Positions 1 to 7,383 of a DNA stretch of 64,000 nucleotides are shown here, piece by piece. This stretch comes from Bordetella sp. H567 (lineage in GTDB: Bacteria; Pseudomonadota; Gammaproteobacteria; Burkholderiales; Burkholderiaceae_B): the NCBI RefSeq assembly GCF_001704295.1, contig NZ_CP012334.1:2740084-2804083 (forward strand), read 5' to 3'. The position numbers and the translations under genes were made by a program. Positions within the stretch are counted from its first letter, which is position 1; each line of letters opens with the position of its first letter. The notes beneath the pieces are model-generated. The model was not told where the DNA came from. It worked only from the letters and a program-made list of their open reading frames with translations, and made no database searches.

Positions 1-336
1 CCGGCGGGCACGCTATCCGGCGGGCAGCGCCAGGTGGTCGCCATGGCGATGGCCCTGATGGGCGAACCCCGCATGCTGCTGCTGGACGAGCCGTCCGCGG
101 GCCTGTCGCCCGCGGCCTGCGAGGTGCTGTTCGATACGGTCCGCGAACTGGCCGACGGCGGACTGACCATCCTGATGATCGAACAGAACGCGCTGGCGGC
201 GCTGGATATCGCCGATCGCGGCATCGTCATGGTCAGCGGCACCAAGCGCGCCGACCGCGACGCCCGCGACCTGGCCAACGATCCGGAAACGCGCCGCATG
301 TTCCTGGGCGGCGCCGCCGAGACCACGGCCTGTTGA
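1..336 (+). CDS. ABC transporter ATP-binding protein, LivF type (C-terminal part)
   Basis: The window opens inside this gene. The reading frame from base 1 begins with the ABC signature (LSGGQRQ), followed by Walker B (MLLLDEPS) and the switch histidine region replaced by the IEQN motif, which is typical of the LivF/LivG ATPases of branched-chain amino acid importers. The Walker A half lies outside the window. It energises import through the two membrane subunits encoded just downstream. It is followed by the receptor and two permease genes in the same direction, so it is the upstream end of one operon. The substrate need not be an amino acid, because this family also takes up amides, urea and aromatic acids. 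Confidence 0.9.
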   Translation, partial: PAGTLSGGQRQVVAMAMALMGEPRMLLLDEPSAGLSPAACEVLFDTVRELADGGLTILMIEQNALAALDIADRGIVMVSGTKRADRDARDLANDPETRRMFLGGAAETTAC

Positions 337-455
337 CGCGCGAAGGAGCCCCGCATGGATTAACCGGCCCTGGCCGCTCATTGTCGACCTTGAATCCTTC
401 GAATTTCCTTCCAGGACGATCCACCGTCCCCACCATCCGACCGAGGACCTCCGCC

Positions 456-1667
456 ATGTCGAACCTCCCGCACCGCCGCCGTTTCCTCAAGCTGGCCGCC
501 GCCGGCGCCGCGCTGGGCGCGCAGCCCTATCTCGTGCGCGGCGCCTACGCGCAGGGCGGGGACCCGATCATGCTGGGGGCGCTATCGCCGCTGTCGGGTT
601 CCGGCGCCCAATATGGCCCACCGATGCAGCAGGCCATCGCGGCGGTGGTGGACGAGGTCAATGCGGCGGGCGGCGTGCTGGGCCGGCAGATCAAGCTGTT
701 GCGCGAGGACTGCCAGACCAGCCCGGAAGCCGCCGTGCGGGCGGCGCGCAAGCTGATCGACGTCGATAAAGTGGTGGCGATCATCGGCGTATGGTCGTCG
801 CCGGTCACGCAGGCAGTGGCGCCGCTGTGCTGGGAAAGCAAGACGGTGATCGCGTGCGCCTCGGGCGCCGACAACCTGACGCACCTGCCGCACCAGGGCT
901 ATCTGTTCCGCACGCAGCCCACCACCACGCTGCAGGGCCGCAAGTTCGGCGAATTCGCGCTGGCGCAAGGTGCGCGCAAGGTGGTCTATCTGTCGCCACA
1001 AACGCCGTTCGTGCAGTCCATGACGGAAAACATGGCCAAGGCCATGGCGGCGGCCGGCGGCTCGGTCACCACGCTGGTCTACGAAGACAAGAAGGCGAGT
1101 TACCGCACGGAAATCGACAAGGCGCTCGCCGGCAAGCCCGACATGCTCGTGCTGGGCGGCTACGTCGCCGATACCTCGGTGCTGGTGAAGGACATCTACC
1201 GGGCCGGCTACCAGGGCAAGATGCTGTCGTATGCCTATACCATCAACAAGCAGCTGATCGACTCGGTGCCCAAGGCGACGGTCGAAGGCATCTTCACCAT
1301 CGCGCCTTCGCCGGCTGCCGACGGCACCGCCTATGCGCGCCTGAAGAAAATCGTCAATTCGGACAGCCCCGATCCCTATACCGCCCAGGCCTATGACCAT
1401 GCGGACCTGGTCATCATGGCCATGGCGCAGGCCCGCGCCGCTTCCGGCGCGGCGATCAAGGACGCCATTCGCAAGTTGTCGGCGAATGGTGGAGAACGCG
1501 TGGACAACGCGGCGGCGGGCGTGAAAATCCTGGCCGGCGGCGGCAGCGTGGACTACGTCGGCGCCAGCGGCCCATGCCGCTTCACCGACATCGGCGATGT
1601 CGCCGAAGCCAGCTTCCGCTACGAACAGGTCAAGGATGGCAAGGCCGTCCTGCTCAAAATCGCTTGA
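456..1667 (+). CDS. ABC transporter substrate-binding protein, LivK-like (Peripla_BP_6)
   Basis: A 403-residue periplasmic receptor. The start at 456 gives a twin-arginine signal (HRRRFLKLAAAG) and an Ala-x-Ala-like end near AYAQ at about residue 30; earlier in-frame starts only add a run of untypical sequence. The mature part begins DPIMLGALSPLSGSGAQYG, the standard opening of type I periplasmic receptors of the HAAT family. It lies between the LivF-like ATPase and the permease genes, which is the expected operon order for this importer class. The ligand cannot be read from sequence. A Tat signal is common for receptors of this family in Alcaligenaceae and implies folding before export. Confidence 0.88.
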   Translation: MSNLPHRRRFLKLAAAGAALGAQPYLVRGAYAQGGDPIMLGALSPLSGSGAQYGPPMQQAIAAVVDEVNAAGGVLGRQIKLLREDCQTSPEAAVRAARKLIDVDKVVAIIGVWSSPVTQAVAPLCWESKTVIACASGADNLTHLPHQGYLFRTQPTTTLQGRKFGEFALAQGARKVVYLSPQTPFVQSMTENMAKAMAAAGGSVTTLVYEDKKASYRTEIDKALAGKPDMLVLGGYVADTSVLVKDIYRAGYQGKMLSYAYTINKQLIDSVPKATVEGIFTIAPSPAADGTAYARLKKIVNSDSPDPYTAQAYDHADLVIMAMAQARAASGAAIKDAIRKLSANGGERVDNAAAGVKILAGGGSVDYVGASGPCRFTDIGDVAEASFRYEQVKDGKAVLLKIA

Positions 1668-1677
1668 AGGATCGCCC

Positions 1678-2556
1678 GTGACGGAGCTGTTGCAAGCGCT
1701 GGCGAACGGGATCATCGCCGGGGCCACGATCGCCTTGCCCGCGGTGGGGCTGTCCATGATGTACGCGGTGCTGCGCTTTCCCAATTTCGCCGTGGCGGGG
1801 GTGGCCAGCGTGGGCGCCTACCTGGCCTATATCGCCAACGTGCGCTGGGGCCTGCCTCCGCTGGCCACCATCCCGGTGGCCTTCTTGGGGGCGGGGCTGG
1901 TGGGGCTGGCCTGCGACTGGGTAGGGATGCGCCGCCTTCGCCGCGTATCCTCATCCGACGGCGGGCTGACCGTCGCGATCGTATCCATCGCCATCATGCT
2001 CGCGCTGGAAGCCATCCTGCGCTTCGCCTTCGGCAATGACCTGCGCAGCTTCGACGTACCCATCATGCGCGACGTCAGCGTCGGCGGCATACGGGTCAGT
2101 CCGCAGCAGTTCGGCAACCTGGGTATCGCCGTCGCCGTAACGGCCTGCCTGTTCCTGTACTTTCGCCGCACGCGCATGGGCAAGGCGATGCGGGCGGTGG
2201 CCGACAACCCGACGCTGGCGCGCCTGAAGGGCATCGATCCGGACATCATCGCGGCGCTGACCATTTTCCTGGGCATGGGCCTGGCCGGCGTGGGCGGCAC
2301 CTTGCTGGGCATCGACACCAGCATCGACCCGCTGACCGGCAGCCGCTTCCTGTTGACCTTTTTCGCGGCCAGCGTGCTGGGCGGATTGGCCAGCCCGGCC
2401 GGTGCGGTGATCGGGGCCGTGGCCATCGGCGTGGCCGAGGAAGTGGCGCTGATCTGGCTGCCGCCGACGTATCGCAGCGCGGTCGGCTTCGTGGCGATCT
2501 TCCTGTTCCTGACCTTCCGTCCGCAGGGCCTGATGGGCCGGCGGCAAGGGGCATAG
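1678..2556 (+). CDS. Branched-chain amino acid type ABC permease, LivH-like
   Basis: A 292-residue membrane protein with about eight hydrophobic segments. I place the start at the GTG at 1678 because AAGGA sits 7 bases before it and the family sequence begins there (ELLQALANGIIAGATIALPA). It contains the LivH hallmark of a G-rich loop (GVGGTLLGIDTSI) and the C-terminal RPQGLMG box. It forms the membrane channel with the next gene product. The gene begins 10 bases after the receptor stop and ends 2 bases before the next start, so the set is co-transcribed. Confidence 0.9.
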   Translation: MTELLQALANGIIAGATIALPAVGLSMMYAVLRFPNFAVAGVASVGAYLAYIANVRWGLPPLATIPVAFLGAGLVGLACDWVGMRRLRRVSSSDGGLTVAIVSIAIMLALEAILRFAFGNDLRSFDVPIMRDVSVGGIRVSPQQFGNLGIAVAVTACLFLYFRRTRMGKAMRAVADNPTLARLKGIDPDIIAALTIFLGMGLAGVGGTLLGIDTSIDPLTGSRFLLTFFAASVLGGLASPAGAVIGAVAIGVAEEVALIWLPPTYRSAVGFVAIFLFLTFRPQGLMGRRQGA

Positions 2557-2558
2557 CC

Positions 2559-3473
2559 ATGCTTTCCTATCTGGCCTTCTCGCTTACCCTGGCCGCGGTG
2601 TACTGCCTGATGGCCCTGGGGCTGACGGTGATCTGGGGCTACACCGGCATGGTGAACCTGGGCATCGTGGGCTTTTTCGCGGTGGGCGCGTATGGATCCG
2701 CGATCGCCACCACGCAGTTCGGCCTGCCTGTCCTGGCCGGCTGGATCATCGGGACGCTGGCCGCCGGCGCGGCCGGGGTGGTGCTGACCTACGCGACCCG
2801 CGGCTTGCGCGGCGATTACCTGGCCATCGTCACCCTGGGCTTCGCGGAAACCATCCGGCTGGTGGTCTTGAACGAAAGCTGGCTCACGAAAGGCGCGGAG
2901 GGCATATCCGGCATCCCCGGCCCGCTGAAGGCGGAAATGGGCCCCTGGTTCAACACCGCCTATCTGCTGGCCGCGTGGCTGGTGGCGGCGGCGGCCGCCT
3001 GGATGCTGGCCCGGCTGGCCGCCAGTCCCTACGGGCGTGTATTGCGCGCCATCCGCGACGACGACGTGGTGGCGCTGGTGGCCGGCAAGAATGTGCCGCG
3101 CTACAAGGTGGCGGCCTTCGCCATGGGCACGGCGCTGGCCGGCCTGGCGGGCGCGCTTTACGCCCATTTCACCTCGTATATCGCTCCCGACCTGGTGGTC
3201 CCGCTGCTGACCATCTACGTCTTTCTGGCCGCCACCGCGGGCGGCAACAGCCGGCCGCTGGGCGCCGTCGTCGGCGCGGTGCTGGTCATGGCCTTGCTGG
3301 AAGGCACCCGCATGCTGGCGGAATGGACGTCCGCGCTGTCGGCGGTGCAGGCGGCGGCCTTGCGCGATTTCATCATCGCGGCCGCGCTGGTCGCCCTCCT
3401 GCAAGTCCGCCCGCAGGGCATCCTGCCGGAACGGATCCGTCCGGCCGGCTTCGATCCGCAAGACCACGCATAG
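2559..3473 (+). CDS. Branched-chain amino acid type ABC permease, LivM-like
   Basis: A 304-residue polytopic protein of BPD_transp_2 type. Visible marks are the LGxxGxFAVGAYG helix near the N-terminus (LGIVGFFAVGAYG), the cytoplasmic loop SPYGRVLRAIRDDD that docks on the ATPase, and the RPQGILPE ending. It is the second channel subunit. It follows the LivH-like gene by two bases. Confidence 0.9.
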   Translation: MLSYLAFSLTLAAVYCLMALGLTVIWGYTGMVNLGIVGFFAVGAYGSAIATTQFGLPVLAGWIIGTLAAGAAGVVLTYATRGLRGDYLAIVTLGFAETIRLVVLNESWLTKGAEGISGIPGPLKAEMGPWFNTAYLLAAWLVAAAAAWMLARLAASPYGRVLRAIRDDDVVALVAGKNVPRYKVAAFAMGTALAGLAGALYAHFTSYIAPDLVVPLLTIYVFLAATAGGNSRPLGAVVGAVLVMALLEGTRMLAEWTSALSAVQAAALRDFIIAAALVALLQVRPQGILPERIRPAGFDPQDHA

Positions 3474-3482
3474 GAAAGCCAC

Positions 3483-3986
3483 ATGGAATCGAGAACATTG
3501 CAGTTGCTTCATCACTGCTGCACCGCGGCCGCGGTGCCCGGCGGACGGGAAGGGTTGTTCGGCGCCACTGACCAGGCCCTGGGCGAACTGGTCGGCCACA
3601 AGCTGTTCACCATCCTGTACACGTCCGCCGATGCGCAGCAGGTGATCCGCTTGTACAGCAACCAACCGGGCGCGTATCCCGTCAGCGGCGCGAAGAAAAT
3701 GGGGCCCACGCCCTGGGGCGATCTGGTGATCAAGCGCGGCCAGCCCTATATCGGCAACACGGCGGACGACATCAAGTGGGCGTTCTTCGACCATGCGCTG
3801 ATCGCATCGCTCGGCTGCGATTCGGTGCTGAATATCCCGGTGGTGATCGAGGGCCAGACCCTCGGAACGCTGAACCTGCTGCATCAGGCGGGATGGTATG
3901 AGGACCGTCATGTGGCCATCGCCACACCCTTTGCCTACCTGCTGGCGCCGCTGTTCAACGCGGTCCGACGGGAAGGGGCCGCCTAG
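3483..3986 (+). CDS. GAF domain-containing protein
   Basis: A 167-residue soluble protein whose length matches a single GAF domain. The middle shows the usual GAF pattern (LFTILYTSAD, then IASLGCDSVLNIPVVIEGQTLGTLN). No output domain, HTH or membrane segment is present. It begins 9 bases after the livM-like stop in the same direction, so it is probably the last gene of the transporter operon and may bind the imported compound or a relative. It could be a sensor or a small-molecule binding enzyme; its sequence gives no catalytic motif that I recognise. Confidence 0.8.
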   Translation: MESRTLQLLHHCCTAAAVPGGREGLFGATDQALGELVGHKLFTILYTSADAQQVIRLYSNQPGAYPVSGAKKMGPTPWGDLVIKRGQPYIGNTADDIKWAFFDHALIASLGCDSVLNIPVVIEGQTLGTLNLLHQAGWYEDRHVAIATPFAYLLAPLFNAVRREGAA

Positions 3987-4002
3987 CGCCCGCGCCGGCG
4001 CC

Positions 4003-4018
4003 GCACCGGGGGCGGTGC
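4003..4018. terminator. Possible hairpin between convergent genes
   Basis: GCACCG, a GGGG loop, then CGGTGC form a six-pair stem between the ends of two convergent genes. There is no T-run, so intrinsic termination is uncertain. Confidence 0.25.
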
Positions 4019-4042
4019 CCGGGGGGAGTACCAGCGCGAAGT

Positions 4043-4519
4043 CTAGGGCGTCTTGGCGGTCATCAGGTAGAAGATACACACGAAAGCGAGAAAGGCGGGT
4101 ATCCCCAGCAGGAACCAGACGCGGAAATACCGGAGATAGGACGGCGGCAGCGGGACTGGCCCGGCGCCCTCGGCCGGTGCAACAGACTGCGCGGCATCGC
4201 GCAGCTTGAGCTGCAGCCACACCACGGGCAGCCAGCACGCGATGGCCACCCCATAGAGGACGACGGAGATACGTATCCAGGTGGCCTCCATGCCCAAGCC
4301 ATAACGCCACGCCAGCCACGCGCCGGATACCGGCTGGATGACCGCCGTCGTCGCCGTGAACATCCAGTCCGCCCGCACGACGAAGCGCGCCACGGGGGCC
4401 ACCACGCGCGCGTCGCCATGCAAGGTCGCGGCCAGCAGATAGAACGCGCTGCCGATGCCCGTGCCGAACAGCAGGGTCGACGAGAGGATGTGTATCCACT
4501 TCACGATCACGATGTCCAC
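4043..4519 (-). CDS. DUF2269-type membrane protein
   Basis: A 158-residue integral membrane protein with four predicted hydrophobic helices. It begins with IVKWIHILSSTLLFGTGIGSAF, a pattern characteristic of the DUF2269 family, whose function is unknown. The start is a GTG at 4519 and overlaps the end of the upstream dehydrogenase fusion gene by 13 bases, so the two are translationally coupled. This partner recurs next to SDR/DoxX-like fusions, which suggests a shared role in the membrane, but that is inference. Confidence 0.75.
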   Translation of the reverse strand: MDIVIVKWIHILSSTLLFGTGIGSAFYLLAATLHGDARVVAPVARFVVRADWMFTATTAVIQPVSGAWLAWRYGLGMEATWIRISVVLYGVAIACWLPVVWLQLKLRDAAQSVAPAEGAGPVPLPPSYLRYFRVWFLLGIPAFLAFVCIFYLMTAKTP

Positions 4520-5805
4520 GGCTTGTCTTCCATTTCATAAAGAAGCCATAGCACCGCCAAAAACGGCAGATTCTTGCTGAGCGGGCCGTAGGGATGCAGC
4601 CAGAATTCCGGCAGGCGCAGTGAGATGATGAAGGTGTAGCCAATGACCAGCGCGGCCTGCGCCGGCCAGATCCAGCGCGGTCGCCGGGGTATCAGCACGG
4701 AGAGGCCCAGCAGCAGGTCCATGGCGATCGCGCCATACAGGGCCAGCGGCTGCCATGCGGCTGGCACACCCGTGCGGGCCAACAGCGCGTAGCTGTCGGC
4801 CAGTGGATAGCCGAAGGCCGATACGGCGGCGGTAAACAGCCACACGAAGGCGATACTCCAGCGCAGCAGTGGCAATAGCCAGGCGGCGCGGGCACGTGTC
4901 GCCATGGGAGACGCGCAGGATGGCTCGATGAAGCGCGCCGCCCGACGGGGAGCCCGACCGATTACGCGCGCCAAGGGCGCCGGATCGGCCGTGTTGCCGC
5001 GCGCCAGCATGGCTATCGCCTCACGGCTCAGCAAGCCGCTTCCGAACCAATCCGCGACGCGCGCGGCGGCTGACACGAGCGGGTAGGGGACGGCGACATA
5101 TCGTGCGGGCCGTATCACCCCCAGGCCGCTGCGCAAGGTCGCGTAGTAGTCCCGCAGCGTCATGGGCTCGGGCCCGACCACCTTCAGCACTGGCGGCATC
5201 CGGTCTCGCGGCAATTCCAACAGGGCCAGCACGGCACGCACCAGGTCGTCGACATGCACCGGCTGGATTCGGCTGTCGCCGCGTCCGGGTAGCGGTATGA
5301 GCGGCAGGGTGGCCATCATCATGAAAAAGCGGGCGCTGGCCCCATCCGGCCCGAAGACCAGCGAAGGCTGGACGATGGTGCAAGGCAGGCCCGACCGCCG
5401 CAAACTGTCGTCGCCCACCTTCTTGGTCCGATGGTAGGCAGACGCCGCATGGTCATCCGCGCCCAATGCGGACAACTGGATGACGCGGCGGACGCCTTGC
5501 TGGCGCGCTGCCTCGAACAGCGCACGCGGCGCCTCGGCGTGCACGCGCTCCAGCGTGTTGGCCCCCTGCGAACGAAAGAGACCGGCGGCGTTGATGACGG
5601 CGTCGCAGCTGTCCAGCGCGGCCATCCACTGGGTGGGGGCCAAGGACCGCCCATAATCCATGGCGATCCAGGCGGTGCGTGCCGAGTCGTCGCGCGCGGG
5701 CGGTGGCCTGCGGCTGACACAGCGCAGGTCATGCCCCTGTTCCGCCAGGGCGGTGACCAGCCTCGCGCCGATGAAACCGGTGGCGCCCGTCAATAGAATC
5801 CTCAT
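4507..5805 (-). CDS. SDR-family NAD(P)-binding protein fused to a DoxX-like membrane domain
   Basis: 432 residues. The N-terminal part (about 1-285) is an atypical short-chain dehydrogenase: it opens MRILLTGATGFIGARL with the nucleotide motif TGATGFIG and has a Y-x3-K-like AYHRTKK. The C-terminal part (about 295-432) has four hydrophobic helices resembling DoxX/SURF4-like membrane domains. The start at 5805 has GGAGAT upstream and puts the dinucleotide motif at the very N-terminus. Related fusions are annotated as SDR proteins with a DoxX-like C-terminus. The dehydrogenase substrate is unknown; quinone- or lipid-linked chemistry at the membrane is a guess. Confidence 0.85.
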   Translation of the reverse strand: MRILLTGATGFIGARLVTALAEQGHDLRCVSRRPPPARDDSARTAWIAMDYGRSLAPTQWMAALDSCDAVINAAGLFRSQGANTLERVHAEAPRALFEAARQQGVRRVIQLSALGADDHAASAYHRTKKVGDDSLRRSGLPCTIVQPSLVFGPDGASARFFMMMATLPLIPLPGRGDSRIQPVHVDDLVRAVLALLELPRDRMPPVLKVVGPEPMTLRDYYATLRSGLGVIRPARYVAVPYPLVSAAARVADWFGSGLLSREAIAMLARGNTADPAPLARVIGRAPRRAARFIEPSCASPMATRARAAWLLPLLRWSIAFVWLFTAAVSAFGYPLADSYALLARTGVPAAWQPLALYGAIAMDLLLGLSVLIPRRPRWIWPAQAALVIGYTFIISLRLPEFWLHPYGPLSKNLPFLAVLWLLYEMEDKPWTS

Positions 5806-5959
5806 CGAGATCTCCGTATAAGCGCGTCGCGAACGTGCCCCGCAGTGGTCGTGCCCGTTCGTGGCGGCCGGTACGCCTCTTGCGCGACCGCCTGTGCGAG
5901 GCGCCAGAGGATGACATCCTTCGCGGGCGCCAAGGCCGGACACCACAGGAGACGCCATC

Positions 5960-6133
5960 ATGGCCAATACGCCAGACTCATCGATGAACCCCGGGGACCA
6001 GGCGCCGCCGGGTACGCCTGGCACGGGCGAAGCGCCGTGCCCCGATTGCGGCGGGACCGGCCGCAAGGACGGGGTGGAATGCACGCAGTGCGGCGGGACC
6101 GGCAAGGTCATCAAAGCGGTCGGTGGCGCATGA
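5960..6133 (+). CDS. 57-residue DnaJ-like zinc-knuckle protein
   Basis: A short gene. The protein has a disordered Pro/Gly-rich first half, then two knuckles: CPDCGGTG at residues 27-34 and CTQCGGTG at 41-48. These are the CxxCGGTG repeats seen in the DnaJ cysteine-rich domain, so four cysteines could bind one zinc. AGGAG lies about 7 bases before the ATG. The stop overlaps the next start in an ATGA junction, so it is coupled to the membrane protein that follows. No J domain is present; a free-standing zinc-ribbon adaptor is the simplest reading. Confidence 0.75.
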   Translation: MANTPDSSMNPGDQAPPGTPGTGEAPCPDCGGTGRKDGVECTQCGGTGKVIKAVGGA

Positions 6134-6654
6134 GCAGCCACTACAAAACACGGCGCGGAACGGACCGGCTCAACGCGCTCGCCCGCGCGGCCGCATGGTC
6201 CGGTAGCGTGGCCAGCGCCGCCTCGATGGCGGTGCTGGCCTATTTCGGACGTCGGGAACGCAAGGGCATGGCGCCCATGAACGCCCCCAGCCATTGGCTC
6301 TGGCGCGAGGAATCGCTGCGCGAGCGCGGCTTTACCGTGCGGCATACCGTGGCCGGCTATCTCATCCATCACGGCTCGTCGGTGTTCTGGGCGGTGCCGT
6401 TCGAATACTTGCTGCTGGAGGGGCCGCATCGGCCCCGGCGTATCGCCGTACTGGGACTGACATTGGCCGCCGTCGCGGCCGGCGTGGACTTGAAATTGAC
6501 GCCGAAGCGCTTGACGCCCGGTTTTGAGCGGCACCTGGACGGTTCATCGCTCGCCATCGTGTACGGCGTCTTCGGCCTCGCCCTCGGGGCCGCGCATGCG
6601 CTGCGGTGCGAGCAGTGCCGTTCCCTGCGCAAGGGCAGGCATCCGGGTTGCTGA
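6130..6654 (+). CDS. Conserved-looking membrane protein of unknown function
   Basis: 174 residues with hydrophobic segments at about 20-45, 85-100, 105-120 and 140-160, and charged ends. It ends in a Cys/His-containing tail (RCEQCRSLRKGRHPGC) that could bind metal. I do not recognise a named family. The ATG at 6130 overlaps the stop of the zinc-knuckle gene (ATGA), indicating coupled translation. Together with the BON protein that follows it belongs to a small envelope-type gene group. Confidence 0.65.
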   Translation: MSSHYKTRRGTDRLNALARAAAWSGSVASAASMAVLAYFGRRERKGMAPMNAPSHWLWREESLRERGFTVRHTVAGYLIHHGSSVFWAVPFEYLLLEGPHRPRRIAVLGLTLAAVAAGVDLKLTPKRLTPGFERHLDGSSLAIVYGVFGLALGAAHALRCEQCRSLRKGRHPGC

Positions 6655-6755
6655 AATTCCGCGCTTCGATCACCGAAAACGCGAGACTTTTTTCCATGAC
6701 CGCACATGCAGGCGAACAGGCCATTGATCACTCACGCGATATTGCAGGAGACGCC

Positions 6756-7346
6756 ATGAAAAACCATCTCGTTGATACGCTGGTCGCGGCCGCGCTGGGG
6801 GCGGCGGCCATGTACTACTTCGATCCGGAAACGGGGCGCCGCCGGCGCGCGGTGCTGCGCGACCAGGCGGCTGGGCGGGCCAGGGAGGCACGGCAATACG
6901 TGCGCCGCCAGGCTCGCTGGACCGGCGACCGCCTGCAGGGCATGGCGGCGCAGGTGCGTCATGCGGCATCGGCCGGCGTCCCGGCCAGCGACCGCAAGGT
7001 CCACGAACGCGTGCGCACGGCGATCGGCCGCGCCATCAGTACGCCGGGCGCCATCGATGTGAATGTATCGGCCGGCAACGTGCTGCTCACCGGCCATGTC
7101 CTTGCCGCGGATCGCGAAAAACTGGTGCAGGCCGTGTCATCCGTCGACGGCGTGGAACGCGTTTCCGACCAGTTGGCGGAATACGGCGCGGCGGGCAACG
7201 TGCCGGAATTGCAGGGCGCGCAAGACGCCGGATCCAAGCCGGCGTCCGCATCGAAGACTATGTCCCAGTCCGCGCCGGAGGGTCTATCCGAACCGATGTC
7301 GGACACGGGCGCCGAACCCGCGCCAACGCCCACGACCGGCAGTTGA
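6756..7346 (+). CDS. BON domain-containing protein
   Basis: 196 residues. The N-terminus has a short hydrophobic anchor (LVAAALGAAAMYYFDPETGRRRR), the 'YFDP..G..RR' pattern often found ahead of BON domains. Residues about 73-147 form one BON domain (VHERVRTAIGRAI..IDVNVSAGNVLLTGHV..VERVSDQL), a fold that binds phospholipid or porin-like partners at the envelope. The last 45 residues are Ser/Pro-rich and low in complexity. AGGAG precedes the ATG at 6756. It probably acts in envelope stability under stress. Confidence 0.85.
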   Translation: MKNHLVDTLVAAALGAAAMYYFDPETGRRRRAVLRDQAAGRAREARQYVRRQARWTGDRLQGMAAQVRHAASAGVPASDRKVHERVRTAIGRAISTPGAIDVNVSAGNVLLTGHVLAADREKLVQAVSSVDGVERVSDQLAEYGAAGNVPELQGAQDAGSKPASASKTMSQSAPEGLSEPMSDTGAEPAPTPTTGS

Positions 7347-7383
7347 CCACGCGGCGGGGCCGCGGGTGCCCCGGCTCCGCCGG

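Noticed and set aside
582-1784. Long minus-strand frame of 400 codons opposite the LivK-like receptor
   Set aside because: It is a shadow frame of the high-GC gene on the plus strand: His/Arg/Gly-rich, with no family likeness or ribosome site.
1827-4643. Very long minus-strand frame (938 codons) opposite livH/livM
   Set aside because: Only its first part, in another frame, coincides with real genes; the rest is an Arg/Gln/His-rich shadow of the transporter operon.
6737-6750. TTGATCACTCACGC-type sequence near 6725-6740 as a further FNR box
   Set aside because: The second half-site does not match ATCAA, so it fails the consensus.
7353-7378. GGGGC...GCCCC hairpin between the BON and ABC exporter genes
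   Set aside because: Arms of five pairs in a very GC-rich stretch are expected by chance, and there is no T-run.
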